Origin: Chlamydiota bacterium
GTDB lineage: Bacteria; Chlamydiota; Chlamydiia; Chlamydiales; RGXB01
Assembly (NCBI GenBank): GCA_016866495.1
Contig: VGMG01000001.1
Coordinates: forward strand, 133,486-177,493
Direction: 5' to 3'
DNA: 44,008 nt
The position numbers were made by a program, and so were the translations under genes. Positions 25,960 through 34,713 of the stretch are shown here, piece by piece (positions within the stretch are counted from its first letter, which is position 1; each line of letters starts with the position of its first letter). The notes beneath the pieces were generated by a model that saw only the letters and a program-made list of their open reading frames with translations, ran no database searches and was not told where the DNA came from.

Positions 25960-27365
25960 GGAGCCTCATTTTTGTTTATTAGACCTATTTCAAAAGTTAG
26001 ATTTGCTTTAGATTGGAAATAGTTGCTAACAACCGAAATGAGCTGAGCTCTCGCGTCAGCTAATTGTGCTTGCGAATTCAAAACATCCAAAATATCGTTA
26101 GTGCCCGCCTTATAGCCCTCAAATGTCCCTTTGTACTCGATCTCTGCAGCCTCTAGATACTGCTGATTCAATAAGAGCTGATCGGAGGCCAATACGAGGT
26201 TATTATACTGGGTCATTACCCCGGACATGGTTTGCAGTTGTAAAAGATTTAAGCTGCTTTCAGCCTCTTCAATTTGTGCCATCTGTTGTCTATAGGTATT
26301 TTTTATTTCCCAACCGGTAAAAATAGGCATCACAAGATTGAATTGAACAAGCCAGTTCCCCCCATCAGTCACATTCTGATTGAAAAAGTATTGTCCCCCG
26401 CTTGCCTCAAGGGTAAGTTGCGGAAAATTTTCTGCGTAGGCTTTTTTTAGGTTGGCTTTTCTTTGCAAAATTGTCGCTTTGATGGCTTTCAAATCGGGGC
26501 GCATTTGGTGCGCAATGGAAAGAAGCTGGTCGGGTTTAAAAAAGGTCATGTGTATGGATTTGGGATCTGGAAAGTCCTCAACCATAAGATTTGTTTGTGC
26601 CGGAATCCCAAGATCCGTATTCAGGGCAATCAGAGCATTTTTTACTGCGGCCTCCTGTGAAACGACACTGATCTTTTTTTGCAAAAATGAGCTTTTGGCC
26701 TGCATAACGTTTGTAATGTCCGAAATCCCAAGACTCAAACGGTCGATTGCAGCCGTATACGTTGCCTGGGCATCCACCAGGTCACTTTGGTACGCCACCA
26801 ATAAGTTTTTTTGATAGAGGTAATTATAATAGCTATCTGCAACCCTCTTCAAAACAGTTTGCATTTCGGCATTATGCTGTAGGTTCACGCTTAAAAGATT
26901 AAAGTAATTGGACTCGATATTAGGCTGACGCGTTAAATCTATGAGAGCGTAATTCATCATGATTTCTGGGCCCCAAGTGGTAGTGTAGTATTGAAAAAGT
27001 TGGGTGTCTAATTGAAAGCCCTGGAGCTGCCTTAAATACATCAAGTCAAATTTAATCTTTGGGTAGAGAGAAGATCTAGAAATACCATATTCTGTCGCTG
27101 CACTTTGTGCATCATAAAATGTTTTTTTCGTGAGTGGACTGTTATTGAGTCCTAAAGAAAACAGATCTAGAATATTCAGAACTTTAGTTTGTTTTTCAAG
27201 GTTACTTAAATCCAAAAAAGGGACCGAATCGATGTGCCGAACGTCGGCGTTGGAATTGATCCAAAAACTTGCACTAGACTTCGGAGCGTACTTATTGGGA
27301 GATACCTCAGGAGCAGGTTTACATCCTGCTAACAAGAGAATAATAAGCCAGTTGCGTTTACCCAT
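25956..27365 (-). CDS. RND efflux outer-membrane factor lipoprotein (OprM/NodT, TolC type)
   Basis: A 469-residue channel-forming lipoprotein: the signal ends in a lipobox LLAGC near residue 15. It has two similar halves of long helices with strand pairs, shown by the repeated features YPKIKFDLMYL and FPQLTLEASGG, and the family's C-terminal GTNDILDVLNSQAQLADAR. It would form the trimeric channel with the adaptor and the pump encoded just downstream. It is the first gene of the operon. It is divergent from the monooxygenase gene, with about 160 bases between them that should hold both promoters. Confidence 0.92.
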   Translation of the reverse strand: MGKRNWLIILLLAGCKPAPEVSPNKYAPKSSASFWINSNADVRHIDSVPFLDLSNLEKQTKVLNILDLFSLGLNNSPLTKKTFYDAQSAATEYGISRSSLYPKIKFDLMYLRQLQGFQLDTQLFQYYTTTWGPEIMMNYALIDLTRQPNIESNYFNLLSVNLQHNAEMQTVLKRVADSYYNYLYQKNLLVAYQSDLVDAQATYTAAIDRLSLGISDITNVMQAKSSFLQKKISVVSQEAAVKNALIALNTDLGIPAQTNLMVEDFPDPKSIHMTFFKPDQLLSIAHQMRPDLKAIKATILQRKANLKKAYAENFPQLTLEASGGQYFFNQNVTDGGNWLVQFNLVMPIFTGWEIKNTYRQQMAQIEEAESSLNLLQLQTMSGVMTQYNNLVLASDQLLLNQQYLEAAEIEYKGTFEGYKAGTNDILDVLNSQAQLADARAQLISVVSNYFQSKANLTFEIGLINKNEAP

Positions 27366-27527
27366 AAACTTGGCTAATAAGAAAAAACTAATAAATGATC
27401 AATCAGAAATTTTACCTTGGTGACTACCGGCGAGGCAAAATAAATCTTTTTGTACTATGTTTCAAGTTATGTAGGGAAAATCAAAGTTGCGATTGACAAT
27501 TCTCTTTTTTTTATTAGTGTTAAGTCT

Positions 27528-28583
27528 ATGGATAAGAATAGTAAGATCTTGATCGTAGGGGCAGGTCCTGTGGGGCTCACTCTGCATCGCTTTTTGAAAA
27601 AAGAGGGTTATACCCGCGTGCGTCACATCGACAAAAGCATGACCATGGCACAGGAGTCAAGAGCTGTGGGGATACATGCTTTCACGCTTCAAGTAATTTT
27701 CAAAGAACTCGGCTTACAAGAAGAGTTTAAAAAAAGGGGAGTAGCTATTCAAAAACTTGTTTTTGAGAAACAGGGAAAGATCCTCCATTCTCTTGTCTTG
27801 CCTAGGTTTTTATGTGCAATTGGACAAAATATCACTGAAGAGATTCTGGGAAGAGATCTCAATATTCAACGTGGTATTGAATGTGTGTACGTGGATGAAT
27901 ATGGAAACGCCCGCTTAAAAAGGCAAGATGGACTGATAGAAGAAGATAAATACGATCTTATCGTCGGTGCCGACGGAACTCACAGTATTGTTCGCCAAAT
28001 GTTAGGGATAGAATTTAGCGGAAAAAGCTATCCCCAAACCTGGTCGCTAAAAGATGTGGAGTTTGATCATCCGATTACAGAGTTACAATCCGGATTGATT
28101 CAACTTCATGAGGACGGTGTTCTTTTGTTTGTTATGGCTATAGGGCCAAAAACTTTTAGGGTTTTTTCAAACTCTCCCGATTGCGAAAAATACTTACCCA
28201 AAGATATCCGCATCACAAGCACCTACTGGAGTGCTAACTATCATGTCCACTGCAGGATTGCGAACAGCTACTATAAAGGAAAATGTGTGATTATGGGGGA
28301 TGCAGCCCACACCTCGTCGCCTGTCGGAGGTACAGGGATGAATAGCGGGATGGAAGACGCCTATCTTTTTGTAAAAGCTCTTGAGCAAAATGGGATAAAA
28401 GATTGGGCTAAACAAAGACGACGGTATGAAAAAAACCTATTGTTTTGGACCGATACCATCTATGGCTTTATGACAAAAAAAGGGCCGTTCGCCCACCTTT
28501 TTAGACAATTTGTTCTAAAATATTTTGTCAAAATAGATTGGATACAAAAAAAGTTATTTAAAAAGTTTTCAAGGCCATTTTAA
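27528..28583 (+). CDS. FAD-dependent monooxygenase, PHBH/UbiH-like
   Basis: A flavoprotein of 351 residues. The FAD dinucleotide motif ILIVGAGPVGLTL lies directly after the chosen start Met at 27528. The DG motif LIVGADGTHSIVRQ and the GD motif GKCVIMGDAAHTSSPVGGTGMNSGMEDAYLF are present in the right order. A frame extension of 26 residues upstream is open but reads as unlikely leader. Members hydroxylate aromatic or quinone substrates; here the substrate is unknown. The protein is slightly short for the family (about 380-400), with a basic C-terminus. I recall a monooxygenase of this group (mhpA) in Chlamydia. Confidence 0.9.
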   Translation: MDKNSKILIVGAGPVGLTLHRFLKKEGYTRVRHIDKSMTMAQESRAVGIHAFTLQVIFKELGLQEEFKKRGVAIQKLVFEKQGKILHSLVLPRFLCAIGQNITEEILGRDLNIQRGIECVYVDEYGNARLKRQDGLIEEDKYDLIVGADGTHSIVRQMLGIEFSGKSYPQTWSLKDVEFDHPITELQSGLIQLHEDGVLLFVMAIGPKTFRVFSNSPDCEKYLPKDIRITSTYWSANYHVHCRIANSYYKGKCVIMGDAAHTSSPVGGTGMNSGMEDAYLFVKALEQNGIKDWAKQRRRYEKNLLFWTDTIYGFMTKKGPFAHLFRQFVLKYFVKIDWIQKKLFKKFSRPF

Positions 28584-28585
28584 AA

Positions 28586-28607
28586 AAAACCCCTTTTAGG
28601 GGGTTTT
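28586..28607. terminator. Hairpin terminator between converging genes
   Basis: Arms AAAACCCC (28586-28593) and GGGGTTTT (28600-28607) close a six-base loop just after the monooxygenase stop. The T run is only four bases on the plus strand, and the A run opposite it would serve the converging gene. Confidence 0.7.
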
Positions 28608-28625
28608 GATATTTCTTATGAAAAG

Positions 28626-30482
28626 TCAGAGCTTTTCTTTCTCATCCATGATCCCAGTGCTATAGCGATCATACGCACTTTGATAGACGCTTATCGCATT
28701 TTCCAAAATGGAAGATTTACTAGCAGGAATCTCTTGAAAATCGTGAGAGTTTTTTTGATAGGCATTCACCTCTTTTTTAGGTGAAAGGATCACCATCTCG
28801 TTTTTTCCAAAAAAACCGAGTCTTTGGTATGTCCCTAAGGGAACGGGGCGATCGATCGGGGAGTGGATCTGGTCTATCCCATAAAACCTGCTCTCATAGC
28901 TGATCCCTAAAAGCCCCAAAATTGACGGGATCACATCCATTTGACTTGTGCGCGTTTTGATCGCCTTAGGCTGTAAATTTTTTGGGGTGGTAAAAATACA
29001 GGGAGTAAGGTACTTATTGGGGTCTAATTTCATTTTTCCGGCACTGGAAGCGCAGTGGTCAGCTGTGATAATAAATAACGTGTTTTCGTACCAGCTAGTG
29101 CTTTTTGCTTTTTCAAAAAACTGCTCTATAGCCCAATCTGTATAACGGACAGCCGCTTCTCTAGTCCCTTGCGCCATCTCAATTCTATTAGCAGGAAATG
29201 TATAAGGTCTATGGTTGGATGTTGTCATGATTAGACTAAAGAAGGGTTTCAAAGGATCTTTTCTAGAGCCGATATCTTCTAAAAAGGCATCAAAAAGATG
29301 CTCGTCACTAACTCCCCAAATAGTCTCGTGCTCTATTTTTTCGGACGGGATGTGGAGACGATCACGAACTGTAAAGCCGTTTGCTTCAAAGAAAGCATTC
29401 ATATTGTCAAAGTAACCATATCCTCCATACCAAAAAAACATCTCATATCCCAACGGTTTAAGAACTGAAGAGACATTGTAGAGATTTCCATAATTTGGTC
29501 TTCTTAAGATGGAACTTCCCGGAGTTGGCGGAACACTTAAGGCCAAAGCTTCAAGTCCTCTGACGGTGCGCGTCCCTGTGGCGTAATGATCTTCAAAACA
29601 GATGGATTGCTCTTTTAGTTTGGAGATAAAAGGGGTCCAACTTTCTGGTTTTTTATCTAAAAACTCCTGACTCAAGCTCTCAACCGTTATTAAAACCACA
29701 TTCCAGTTATTCTTAGGGCCATATGCCGGTATCATACGTGCTATGGGATCTTGATCACGTTGGGAAAAATTTTGGGGGAAATAAGAGGAGATTTTTTGCG
29801 GTATTAAGGTTGAGTCAATCGTCTGATAAAATTGATTATAATTGAGTTGGTTATGAAAAAAGGCGTAAACAAGGTTACTGGTTCCGTTTTCACTCAGTTC
29901 TTGAGCGAAGTTGTTCTTGCTCCAATGTTGCAAAGGTATAAGAAACGAAAAAAAGCATAAAGAAGCGATTTGTACAATTGATTTAGCAGACACGCTCTGT
30001 TGTGATTTAGGAAGTTTTCTTACATAATAGGCACCAACACCTGCAATTAAAGCCATGATGGAGAAGTAGGTCTTCATAGGGTACGATTGCAGGATATTAT
30101 TCACTACTTCGTGGGTATACACCAAATAATCGATTGCGATGAAATTGAAACGACATTCCATGTCACCCCAAAAAATCCACTCGGCAAACATCTGAAAAGA
30201 GAGGGCAAATAAAGCTACAACAAATCCTAGCCACTCGATTAAAGGGGTTTTTTGGACTCTTGTCTGAATAAAATTAGGAAGAAAACGGACAGCTATGGCA
30301 AATAAAAGTGTCAGTAAGAGTGTCGGTCTAAGATCGAATAAAAAGCCTATCCCAAGAATTGATGGGATTTGAGTCCACTCTATGGACTGATTCCAGACAT
30401 TCATCAAGGTGAGGGTAAGTCGCGTGAAAGTGGAAAAAACTAAAAAGAGCAACGGCGCTCTAAAATAGATTTTTTGATGCAT
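28626..30482 (-). CDS. LTA-synthase/OpgB-type membrane sulfatase (phosphoglycerol or phosphoethanolamine transferase)
   Basis: A 618-residue inner-membrane enzyme: about five hydrophobic helices to about residue 185, then a large extracytoplasmic sulfatase-fold domain. Metal and catalytic marks are Glu268 in TVESLS, the Thr306 region TGTRTVRGLEAL that should carry the phospho-transfer nucleophile, NHRPYTF, and TADHCAS near the C-terminus. In relatives this domain moves phosphoglycerol or phosphoethanolamine from a phospholipid to a polymer or glycan, releasing diacylglycerol. The acceptor here is unknown; chlamydiae are not known to make lipoteichoic acid. A broken paralogue with similar RBS and N-terminus lies at 32.07-32.60 kb. 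A PAP2 gene is divergently placed 108 bases away. Confidence 0.88.
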   Translation of the reverse strand: MHQKIYFRAPLLFLVFSTFTRLTLTLMNVWNQSIEWTQIPSILGIGFLFDLRPTLLLTLLFAIAVRFLPNFIQTRVQKTPLIEWLGFVVALFALSFQMFAEWIFWGDMECRFNFIAIDYLVYTHEVVNNILQSYPMKTYFSIMALIAGVGAYYVRKLPKSQQSVSAKSIVQIASLCFFSFLIPLQHWSKNNFAQELSENGTSNLVYAFFHNQLNYNQFYQTIDSTLIPQKISSYFPQNFSQRDQDPIARMIPAYGPKNNWNVVLITVESLSQEFLDKKPESWTPFISKLKEQSICFEDHYATGTRTVRGLEALALSVPPTPGSSILRRPNYGNLYNVSSVLKPLGYEMFFWYGGYGYFDNMNAFFEANGFTVRDRLHIPSEKIEHETIWGVSDEHLFDAFLEDIGSRKDPLKPFFSLIMTTSNHRPYTFPANRIEMAQGTREAAVRYTDWAIEQFFEKAKSTSWYENTLFIITADHCASSAGKMKLDPNKYLTPCIFTTPKNLQPKAIKTRTSQMDVIPSILGLLGISYESRFYGIDQIHSPIDRPVPLGTYQRLGFFGKNEMVILSPKKEVNAYQKNSHDFQEIPASKSSILENAISVYQSAYDRYSTGIMDEKEKL

Positions 30483-30590
30483 AATTCTCCGTTTGAATTC
30501 AAAAATACTTGTTCTAAACCCTTGTATAGAATGGTTTGTTTAATAGGGTAGGTGTTGAGCAAAAAATTGTAAATACCGTACTGTGTTTAA

Positions 30591-31298
30591 GTGATGGAAA
30601 AGCCCTTGAATCTGCCGGGAATCGGTTTTTGTGTAGTCTCCTTTTTGGGCTGCATTGTCTCTTTTATATGGTTAGATAACCCGCTCCAATTACAGTTTTT
30701 CGACCTGCTATCCCAAAAGTGGTCGATTACTGGTGCTGAATCGTTGATTCGCCTTTTTTGCTACCACATCCCAAAATCATTTTTTGGTGCGCTAATCACT
30801 TTTCTTTTGATCAAACCCCTTTTTTCGAAGGGGGGCACAAAAGAGATTTTTGCTGCAATTTTTCTCCTATTTTCCCCGATTTCAGTTGCTGTCATTAAAA
30901 TTTTTACGGGTGTAGAGTGTCCTAAAGATCTTCTGTGTTATGGCGGACACCAACCTGAACTTAGTCTTTTAGAATCGATGTTTAAAGGGACGGGACGCTG
31001 TTTTCCGGGAGGACACGTGAGTGCAGGTTTTGGTCTTTATGTAGCCCTTACTCTTTTGAGCCCAGAAAAAAGATGGAAGGGATTTATTGCTATTACATTT
31101 TTGGGGCATTTCATGGGGTTTTACCAAATTGCAAGAGGCTACCATTTCATTTCTCACAATCTAGCGACAATGGGTTTGTCTTACGGCTTTTTTTTAATCA
31201 ATCAAACCCTTTTGAAAGAGCTTGAAAAAGAGGGTGACCTTTTTCTTGATAAACTCAAAGGTTTTTTCAAGATAAGAATCTTTTCAAAGAGATTTTGA
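30591..31298 (+). CDS. PAP2-family membrane phosphatase
   Basis: A 235-residue membrane protein with about six hydrophobic helices. PAP2 motifs are KIFTGVECPKDL (in place of KX6RP), CFPGGHVSAGF (PSGH-type), and ARGYHFISHNLAT (SRX5H-type). This variant, with TGVxCPxDL and HFxSH, is the form often found next to phosphoethanolamine transferases in proteobacteria, where it acts on lipid phosphates such as lipid A or undecaprenyl-type substrates. The context next to an LTA-synthase-like gene suits a role in lipid head-group turnover, but the substrate is inferred. Confidence 0.87.
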   Translation: MMEKPLNLPGIGFCVVSFLGCIVSFIWLDNPLQLQFFDLLSQKWSITGAESLIRLFCYHIPKSFFGALITFLLIKPLFSKGGTKEIFAAIFLLFSPISVAVIKIFTGVECPKDLLCYGGHQPELSLLESMFKGTGRCFPGGHVSAGFGLYVALTLLSPEKRWKGFIAITFLGHFMGFYQIARGYHFISHNLATMGLSYGFFLINQTLLKELEKEGDLFLDKLKGFFKIRIFSKRF

Positions 31299-31301
31299 AG
31301 T

Positions 31302-31390
31302 AAAAAAGAGGGCCGAATTTTAGAAGCCTTTGTTTTACAAATCTAACTAAAAAACAGATCTGATGGAATTTCGAGATCGCCCTCTTTCTC
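31302..31390 (-). terminator. Structured intergenic hairpin between the PAP2 and VanY genes
   Basis: On the minus strand nine-base arms AAAGAGGGC (31379-31387) and GCCCTCTTT (31305-31313) pair, extended by CGAA/TTCG, with an inner stem CAGATCT/AGATTTG. The last arm runs into TTTTTT, as in a terminator for the VanY gene. The loop is large and branched, so a small structured RNA is an alternative. Confidence 0.5.
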
Positions 31391-31416
31391 TCTTATTTTT
31401 ACCAATACAAAAATGA

Positions 31417-32352
31417 TTAGTGGTTGCCAAGATTTTGATCATGGGATTCGGGATTCTCAGAGTCTTGGTAGGCAAGAGTTGGATTGTTACTTATCCAGTC
31501 TTGTACTGCTTGTGGAATGTCATCACCAGCCCAGTAGCGAATGTGCCAGGGCTCAGCAGGAATAAGCTCCCAACTAAAACCAAACTTTGCAACATTATTA
31601 ATCAGCCATCGCATTCTTTCCGGTTGTGATGCCGAAAAAATATCTACAGCTAGACCTAAGTTATGGTTGCTTGTACCCGGGGAAGCTAAGGGCGCGTATC
31701 CTTTTTTCAAATACCAGGTTTTATTTTCAAAAGTTCTTGTAACATACGGTTTCGCCACGATGTTATCATCTGGTGGGGCTGGTACAAAACGAACTTTAAA
31801 TGCTGCTGTCTGTGAACTTAAAGACCGGTAACAGTCTCCTGCAGAGGTAGGTTTTAAATTAATACCGTCTACTTTAGCTGCAGACCGCATAGCGTGCCAA
31901 GCGTTCGCTGCACGAATATGGAGTTTACCATAAGGCTGAATTTCTTTAAGGAGGTAATCAGGAATTTTTCCCGGAGTTTTGCCTTTCAAACTGTGGGGTA
32001 ATTTGACATCAACTTTGTAATTCCAGGGGACGTTAGTTCCTTGGCTACTACCTCCAATTTTGGAACTTTCGGTTTTTAGAAAAAATAGGGTTAAAAAGTT
32101 CTTAGGACTCATTAAAAAGAGCCCGATTTTTGTGTTTGAGGGATGGGTTTTTAGGGTGGTATTTTCAGCACGGCATGGGGACGTCTTATTCAACGGTATT
32201 TTGGAGACGAATAAATCGAAGAATTTATTTTGAATTTGTTGGTCAAGGGTAAATAGGTCTATATGAAAACCAGATTCAGCCCTATGAGCCTGTTGATTGA
32301 AGTGATTTTTATTCCAGTACTCTAAGGGAAATAGAAATGAAAAAAAACTCAA
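31417..32352 (-). CDS. VanY-type D-alanyl-D-alanine carboxypeptidase joined to LTA-synthase-like remnants
   Basis: The C-terminal two thirds (from about residue 115) form a VanY/peptidase M15 domain: NAWHAMRSAAKVDGINL, SAGDCYRSLSSQTAAFKVRF, SNHNLGLAVDIF with His230 and Asp237 as zinc ligands, and AEPWHIRYW with Glu267 and His270. It should trim D-Ala from peptidoglycan stem peptides; the style of its helix-rich entry part (AANAWHAM) recalls phage or actinobacterial enzymes. The N-terminal part, from the TTG start at 32352, matches the region after the transmembrane block of the neighbouring LTA-synthase-like protein. No signal peptide is visible in this ORF, and the start may instead be internal (for example Met81 at 32112). 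Its start overlaps the stop of the 84-residue remnant by four bases. Confidence 0.8.
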   Translation of the reverse strand: MSFFSFLFPLEYWNKNHFNQQAHRAESGFHIDLFTLDQQIQNKFFDLFVSKIPLNKTSPCRAENTTLKTHPSNTKIGLFLMSPKNFLTLFFLKTESSKIGGSSQGTNVPWNYKVDVKLPHSLKGKTPGKIPDYLLKEIQPYGKLHIRAANAWHAMRSAAKVDGINLKPTSAGDCYRSLSSQTAAFKVRFVPAPPDDNIVAKPYVTRTFENKTWYLKKGYAPLASPGTSNHNLGLAVDIFSASQPERMRWLINNVAKFGFSWELIPAEPWHIRYWAGDDIPQAVQDWISNNPTLAYQDSENPESHDQNLGNH

Positions 32353-32603
32353 GGCGGCGATAAGGAGGTTTTTTTTCTCTTTTTTTGAAGCAGTTGAGGG
32401 TTTAAACCTACTAAGATACCAAATAGAAGAAAGAATAAAATACTCATCTTTGAATTAAATAAAAATTTGTCCATTAATTTGACTGGAATTTCTAGCCCAT
32501 TTAGAGTGCCGTTAAAGGCATCAATTAGACTAGGTAAGAGCGCTCCAATGATGGAAAAAAATAAAAAGAGCATCGGTGCTTTGTAGAAAATTTTCTGATC
32601 CAT
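32070..32603 (-). pseudogene. Remnant of a second LTA-synthase-like gene
   Basis: From 32603 an ATG with GGAGAA close upstream, as at the intact paralogue, opens an 84-residue frame whose first 75 residues align with the N-terminus of the 618-residue protein (MDQKIFYKAPMLFLFFS against MHQKIYFRAPLLFLVFS). It stops at 32349-32351. In the next frame, sequence matching intact residues about 167-192 continues (SFFSFLFPLEYWNKN against CFFSFLIPLQHWSKN), so about 90 residues and the frame were lost in an A-rich tract near 32370-32395. Weak similarity continues to about 32070, where the VanY domain region takes over. The start of the catalytic domain is gone, so the original enzyme function is lost. 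Confidence 0.75.
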
Positions 32604-32737
32604 ACTTCTCCAGTTAGTTCGAAAAAAAAATTAGTTTTACGTGTCTTTCAATTGAAAAGACTAAGATAACTTAAATTTAATTTTAAAATTTGTAAATATT
32701 TTATTGACTAAATCTTTAAATATTTTTGAGACGGAAT

Positions 32738-33544
32738 CTAGCTTACAAGCCTTTTTAATGAGGGGAGATGACTTAATCTTAAGGGCACATGGGTGAGTTT
32801 ATTGCTGTGAATAAAGATTGTCTTGAGTTTTTTTAGTTTGTAGAAGCTTGTGGGGAGATTATAAAGACGATTTTTGGAGATGTTTATGGTTTCTAAATCC
32901 TCTAAATCTCCAATCCAATCGGGTAAAAATTCCAGAAGATTTTGGGATATGTTAAAAGATTTGAGATTTTTAAAAAGGAGGATTTCTTTTGGGATATGGG
33001 TGAGTTTTAATTTTGATAAAGTAAGCTTTTTAATTTCTAGGAGCTCTTTTGCCTGCTCAGTCATTGCTTCACGAATTTCTTGAGGAGTCGCTCCAAAAAG
33101 CGCTTTGAGAATTTTTTGCTCTACAAGATATTGAAAGACTAAAAGGAGGTTCTCATCCTCTAATTTGAGCATTTTGTACTTTAGAGAATGTTTTGCTGCT
33201 ATAGCTTTTGGCTTAACTTCTTTGTTTTTTATCAAGTTATCCAATCTTTGAACTAAACCCTCGTCTTTTAATTGAGCAAAAAATTTCTTTTCGCTTTTTT
33301 TCTTCTCTAGAAAAGGGGTATAGCAATGGAAAACATGGTGAATTTTTACGATTTGGTGTTCAAAAGGGTCGAACCCAATAATCGAGCGGAAGCGATTGAG
33401 AATATTTTGAAGCTCTTCTACCTCTTTAGAAAGAACTTTCCATCTTCGATTCATGAAGGGAGTTTGACAAAGACGAAAAGATTGGAGATTTTCAGGTAGA
33501 TTTCCGAGTTTTGTTGTCGATTTGCAAGGCATTACCTTTGCCAC
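32738..33544 (-). CDS. Leucine-rich-repeat protein
   Basis: A 268-residue protein. The C-terminal third holds about four LRR units of the LxxLxxLxIxxNxLxxLP type (LKLTHIPKEILLFKNLKSFNISQN, DLEDLETINISKNRLYNLP, KLKKLKTIFIHSNKLTHVPL; each shown in part). The first 160 residues are helical and basic with no recognised domain, ending in an LVEQKILKALFGATPQEIREAM segment. There is no signal peptide or membrane helix. LRR proteins in intracellular bacteria often bind host proteins, so an effector role is possible but not shown. It is downstream of rlmN on the same strand, with about 60 bases between them. Confidence 0.75.
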   Translation of the reverse strand: MAKVMPCKSTTKLGNLPENLQSFRLCQTPFMNRRWKVLSKEVEELQNILNRFRSIIGFDPFEHQIVKIHHVFHCYTPFLEKKKSEKKFFAQLKDEGLVQRLDNLIKNKEVKPKAIAAKHSLKYKMLKLEDENLLLVFQYLVEQKILKALFGATPQEIREAMTEQAKELLEIKKLTLSKLKLTHIPKEILLFKNLKSFNISQNLLEFLPDWIGDLEDLETINISKNRLYNLPTSFYKLKKLKTIFIHSNKLTHVPLRLSHLPSLKRLVS

Positions 33545-33605
33545 GCTACCAAAAAAATTGATTTTTTAAAACTAGATAAATAAAAAAAACAAAATTTTGA
33601 AAAAT

Positions 33606-34688
33606 CTAGACCCGTTCCTCAGAACGTCTTTGTCTCCATAAAAGGCGGGGATCCGCATGCAGCTCCTCTTTTCTTTTAATCGCAAGCTGGCCACACGCTG
33701 CAGAAACATCTTGTCCTCGGCTGTAGCGCACAGGGGCGGAAATTGAGCGCGTTTCGAGATAATTTTGAAAGGCTTTTAGATTCTCTTCAAGAGCCGGCTC
33801 CATTGCTGTACCCGGATGAGGATTTAGAGGGATGAGGTTAACCTTCACTTTTAGTCCGTGGGCAAATTTTACCAGGGCTTTTGCATGTTTTAGCGAATCA
33901 TTTTTATCCTTAATCATCACGTATTCCAATGTGATCCCATGGCGAGTTTGAATCGGATATTTTAAGAGGGCATTTTTGAGCATCTCGAGCGGGTATTTTC
34001 GGTTAATGGGCATCATCGAAGAGCGCTCGTCGTCAAATGGAGTATGAAAGGAGATAGCTAAACTCACCGCTACTTCTTTACCCAAGGCCTCAATTTCGGG
34101 AACAAGACCTGAGGTGGATACAGTCACTTTATGTTTACTTAGATTCAGCCCATCTAACGATGTCATAACCTTTAGCGCCTTTACGAGCTCATCGAAATTG
34201 TCGAGCGGTTCCCCCATGCCCATAAAAACGATGTTTGTGACCTTTCTATTTTGAAGCTCATTATTTGCAATCAGGATTTGCGACAAAATTTCCCCAAAAC
34301 TAAGATTCCTCAATAACCCCATTTTGCCGGTCTGACAAAAGGAGCAGTTCATTCTACACCCCACCTGTGAGCTGATACAGAGCGTCACTCGATCCAAAGA
34401 GGGCATAAGAACCATTTCAATCAGCTTACCGTCATTGAGTTTCAAAAGATATTTTGTGCTTTTATCCTGACTTTCCAATCGCGTATCAATTTTAGGTAGA
34501 TCCCAGTCAAAAAAAATGTATAGTTTTTCTTTTAAATCTTTTGGGATATTAGTGAATTTGAAAGGGTCATTTACCCCTTTAAGGATCCATTCAAAAATTT
34601 GTTTGGCGATAAAAGAGGGGTAATTGTGTGAAATAACCCACTGACTCCAATCTTCAAAAGTAAAGTTTAGGTAAAACCGACGCTCCAT
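33606..34688 (-). CDS. rlmN: 23S rRNA/tRNA adenine-C2 methyltransferase RlmN (radical SAM)
   Basis: Methylates A2503 of 23S rRNA and A37 of some tRNAs. The 360-residue protein has the radical-SAM cluster motif CRMNCSFC (CX3CX2C) in the centre-left, the VFMGMGEPLDN motif, and the C-terminal GQDVSAACGQLA, whose Cys is the residue methylated during catalysis. Length and motif order are typical of RlmN. It follows dsbB after 25 bases on the minus strand, and is probably co-transcribed with it. Confidence 0.94.
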   Translation of the reverse strand: MERRFYLNFTFEDWSQWVISHNYPSFIAKQIFEWILKGVNDPFKFTNIPKDLKEKLYIFFDWDLPKIDTRLESQDKSTKYLLKLNDGKLIEMVLMPSLDRVTLCISSQVGCRMNCSFCQTGKMGLLRNLSFGEILSQILIANNELQNRKVTNIVFMGMGEPLDNFDELVKALKVMTSLDGLNLSKHKVTVSTSGLVPEIEALGKEVAVSLAISFHTPFDDERSSMMPINRKYPLEMLKNALLKYPIQTRHGITLEYVMIKDKNDSLKHAKALVKFAHGLKVKVNLIPLNPHPGTAMEPALEENLKAFQNYLETRSISAPVRYSRGQDVSAACGQLAIKRKEELHADPRLLWRQRRSEERV

Positions 34689-34713
34689 AAGGGGACCATT
34701 TTACCTGAAGCGC

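Noticed and set aside
27450..27527. 26-residue N-terminal extension of the monooxygenase
   Set aside because: The FAD-binding motif normally begins within the first few residues, as it does from the Met at 27528.
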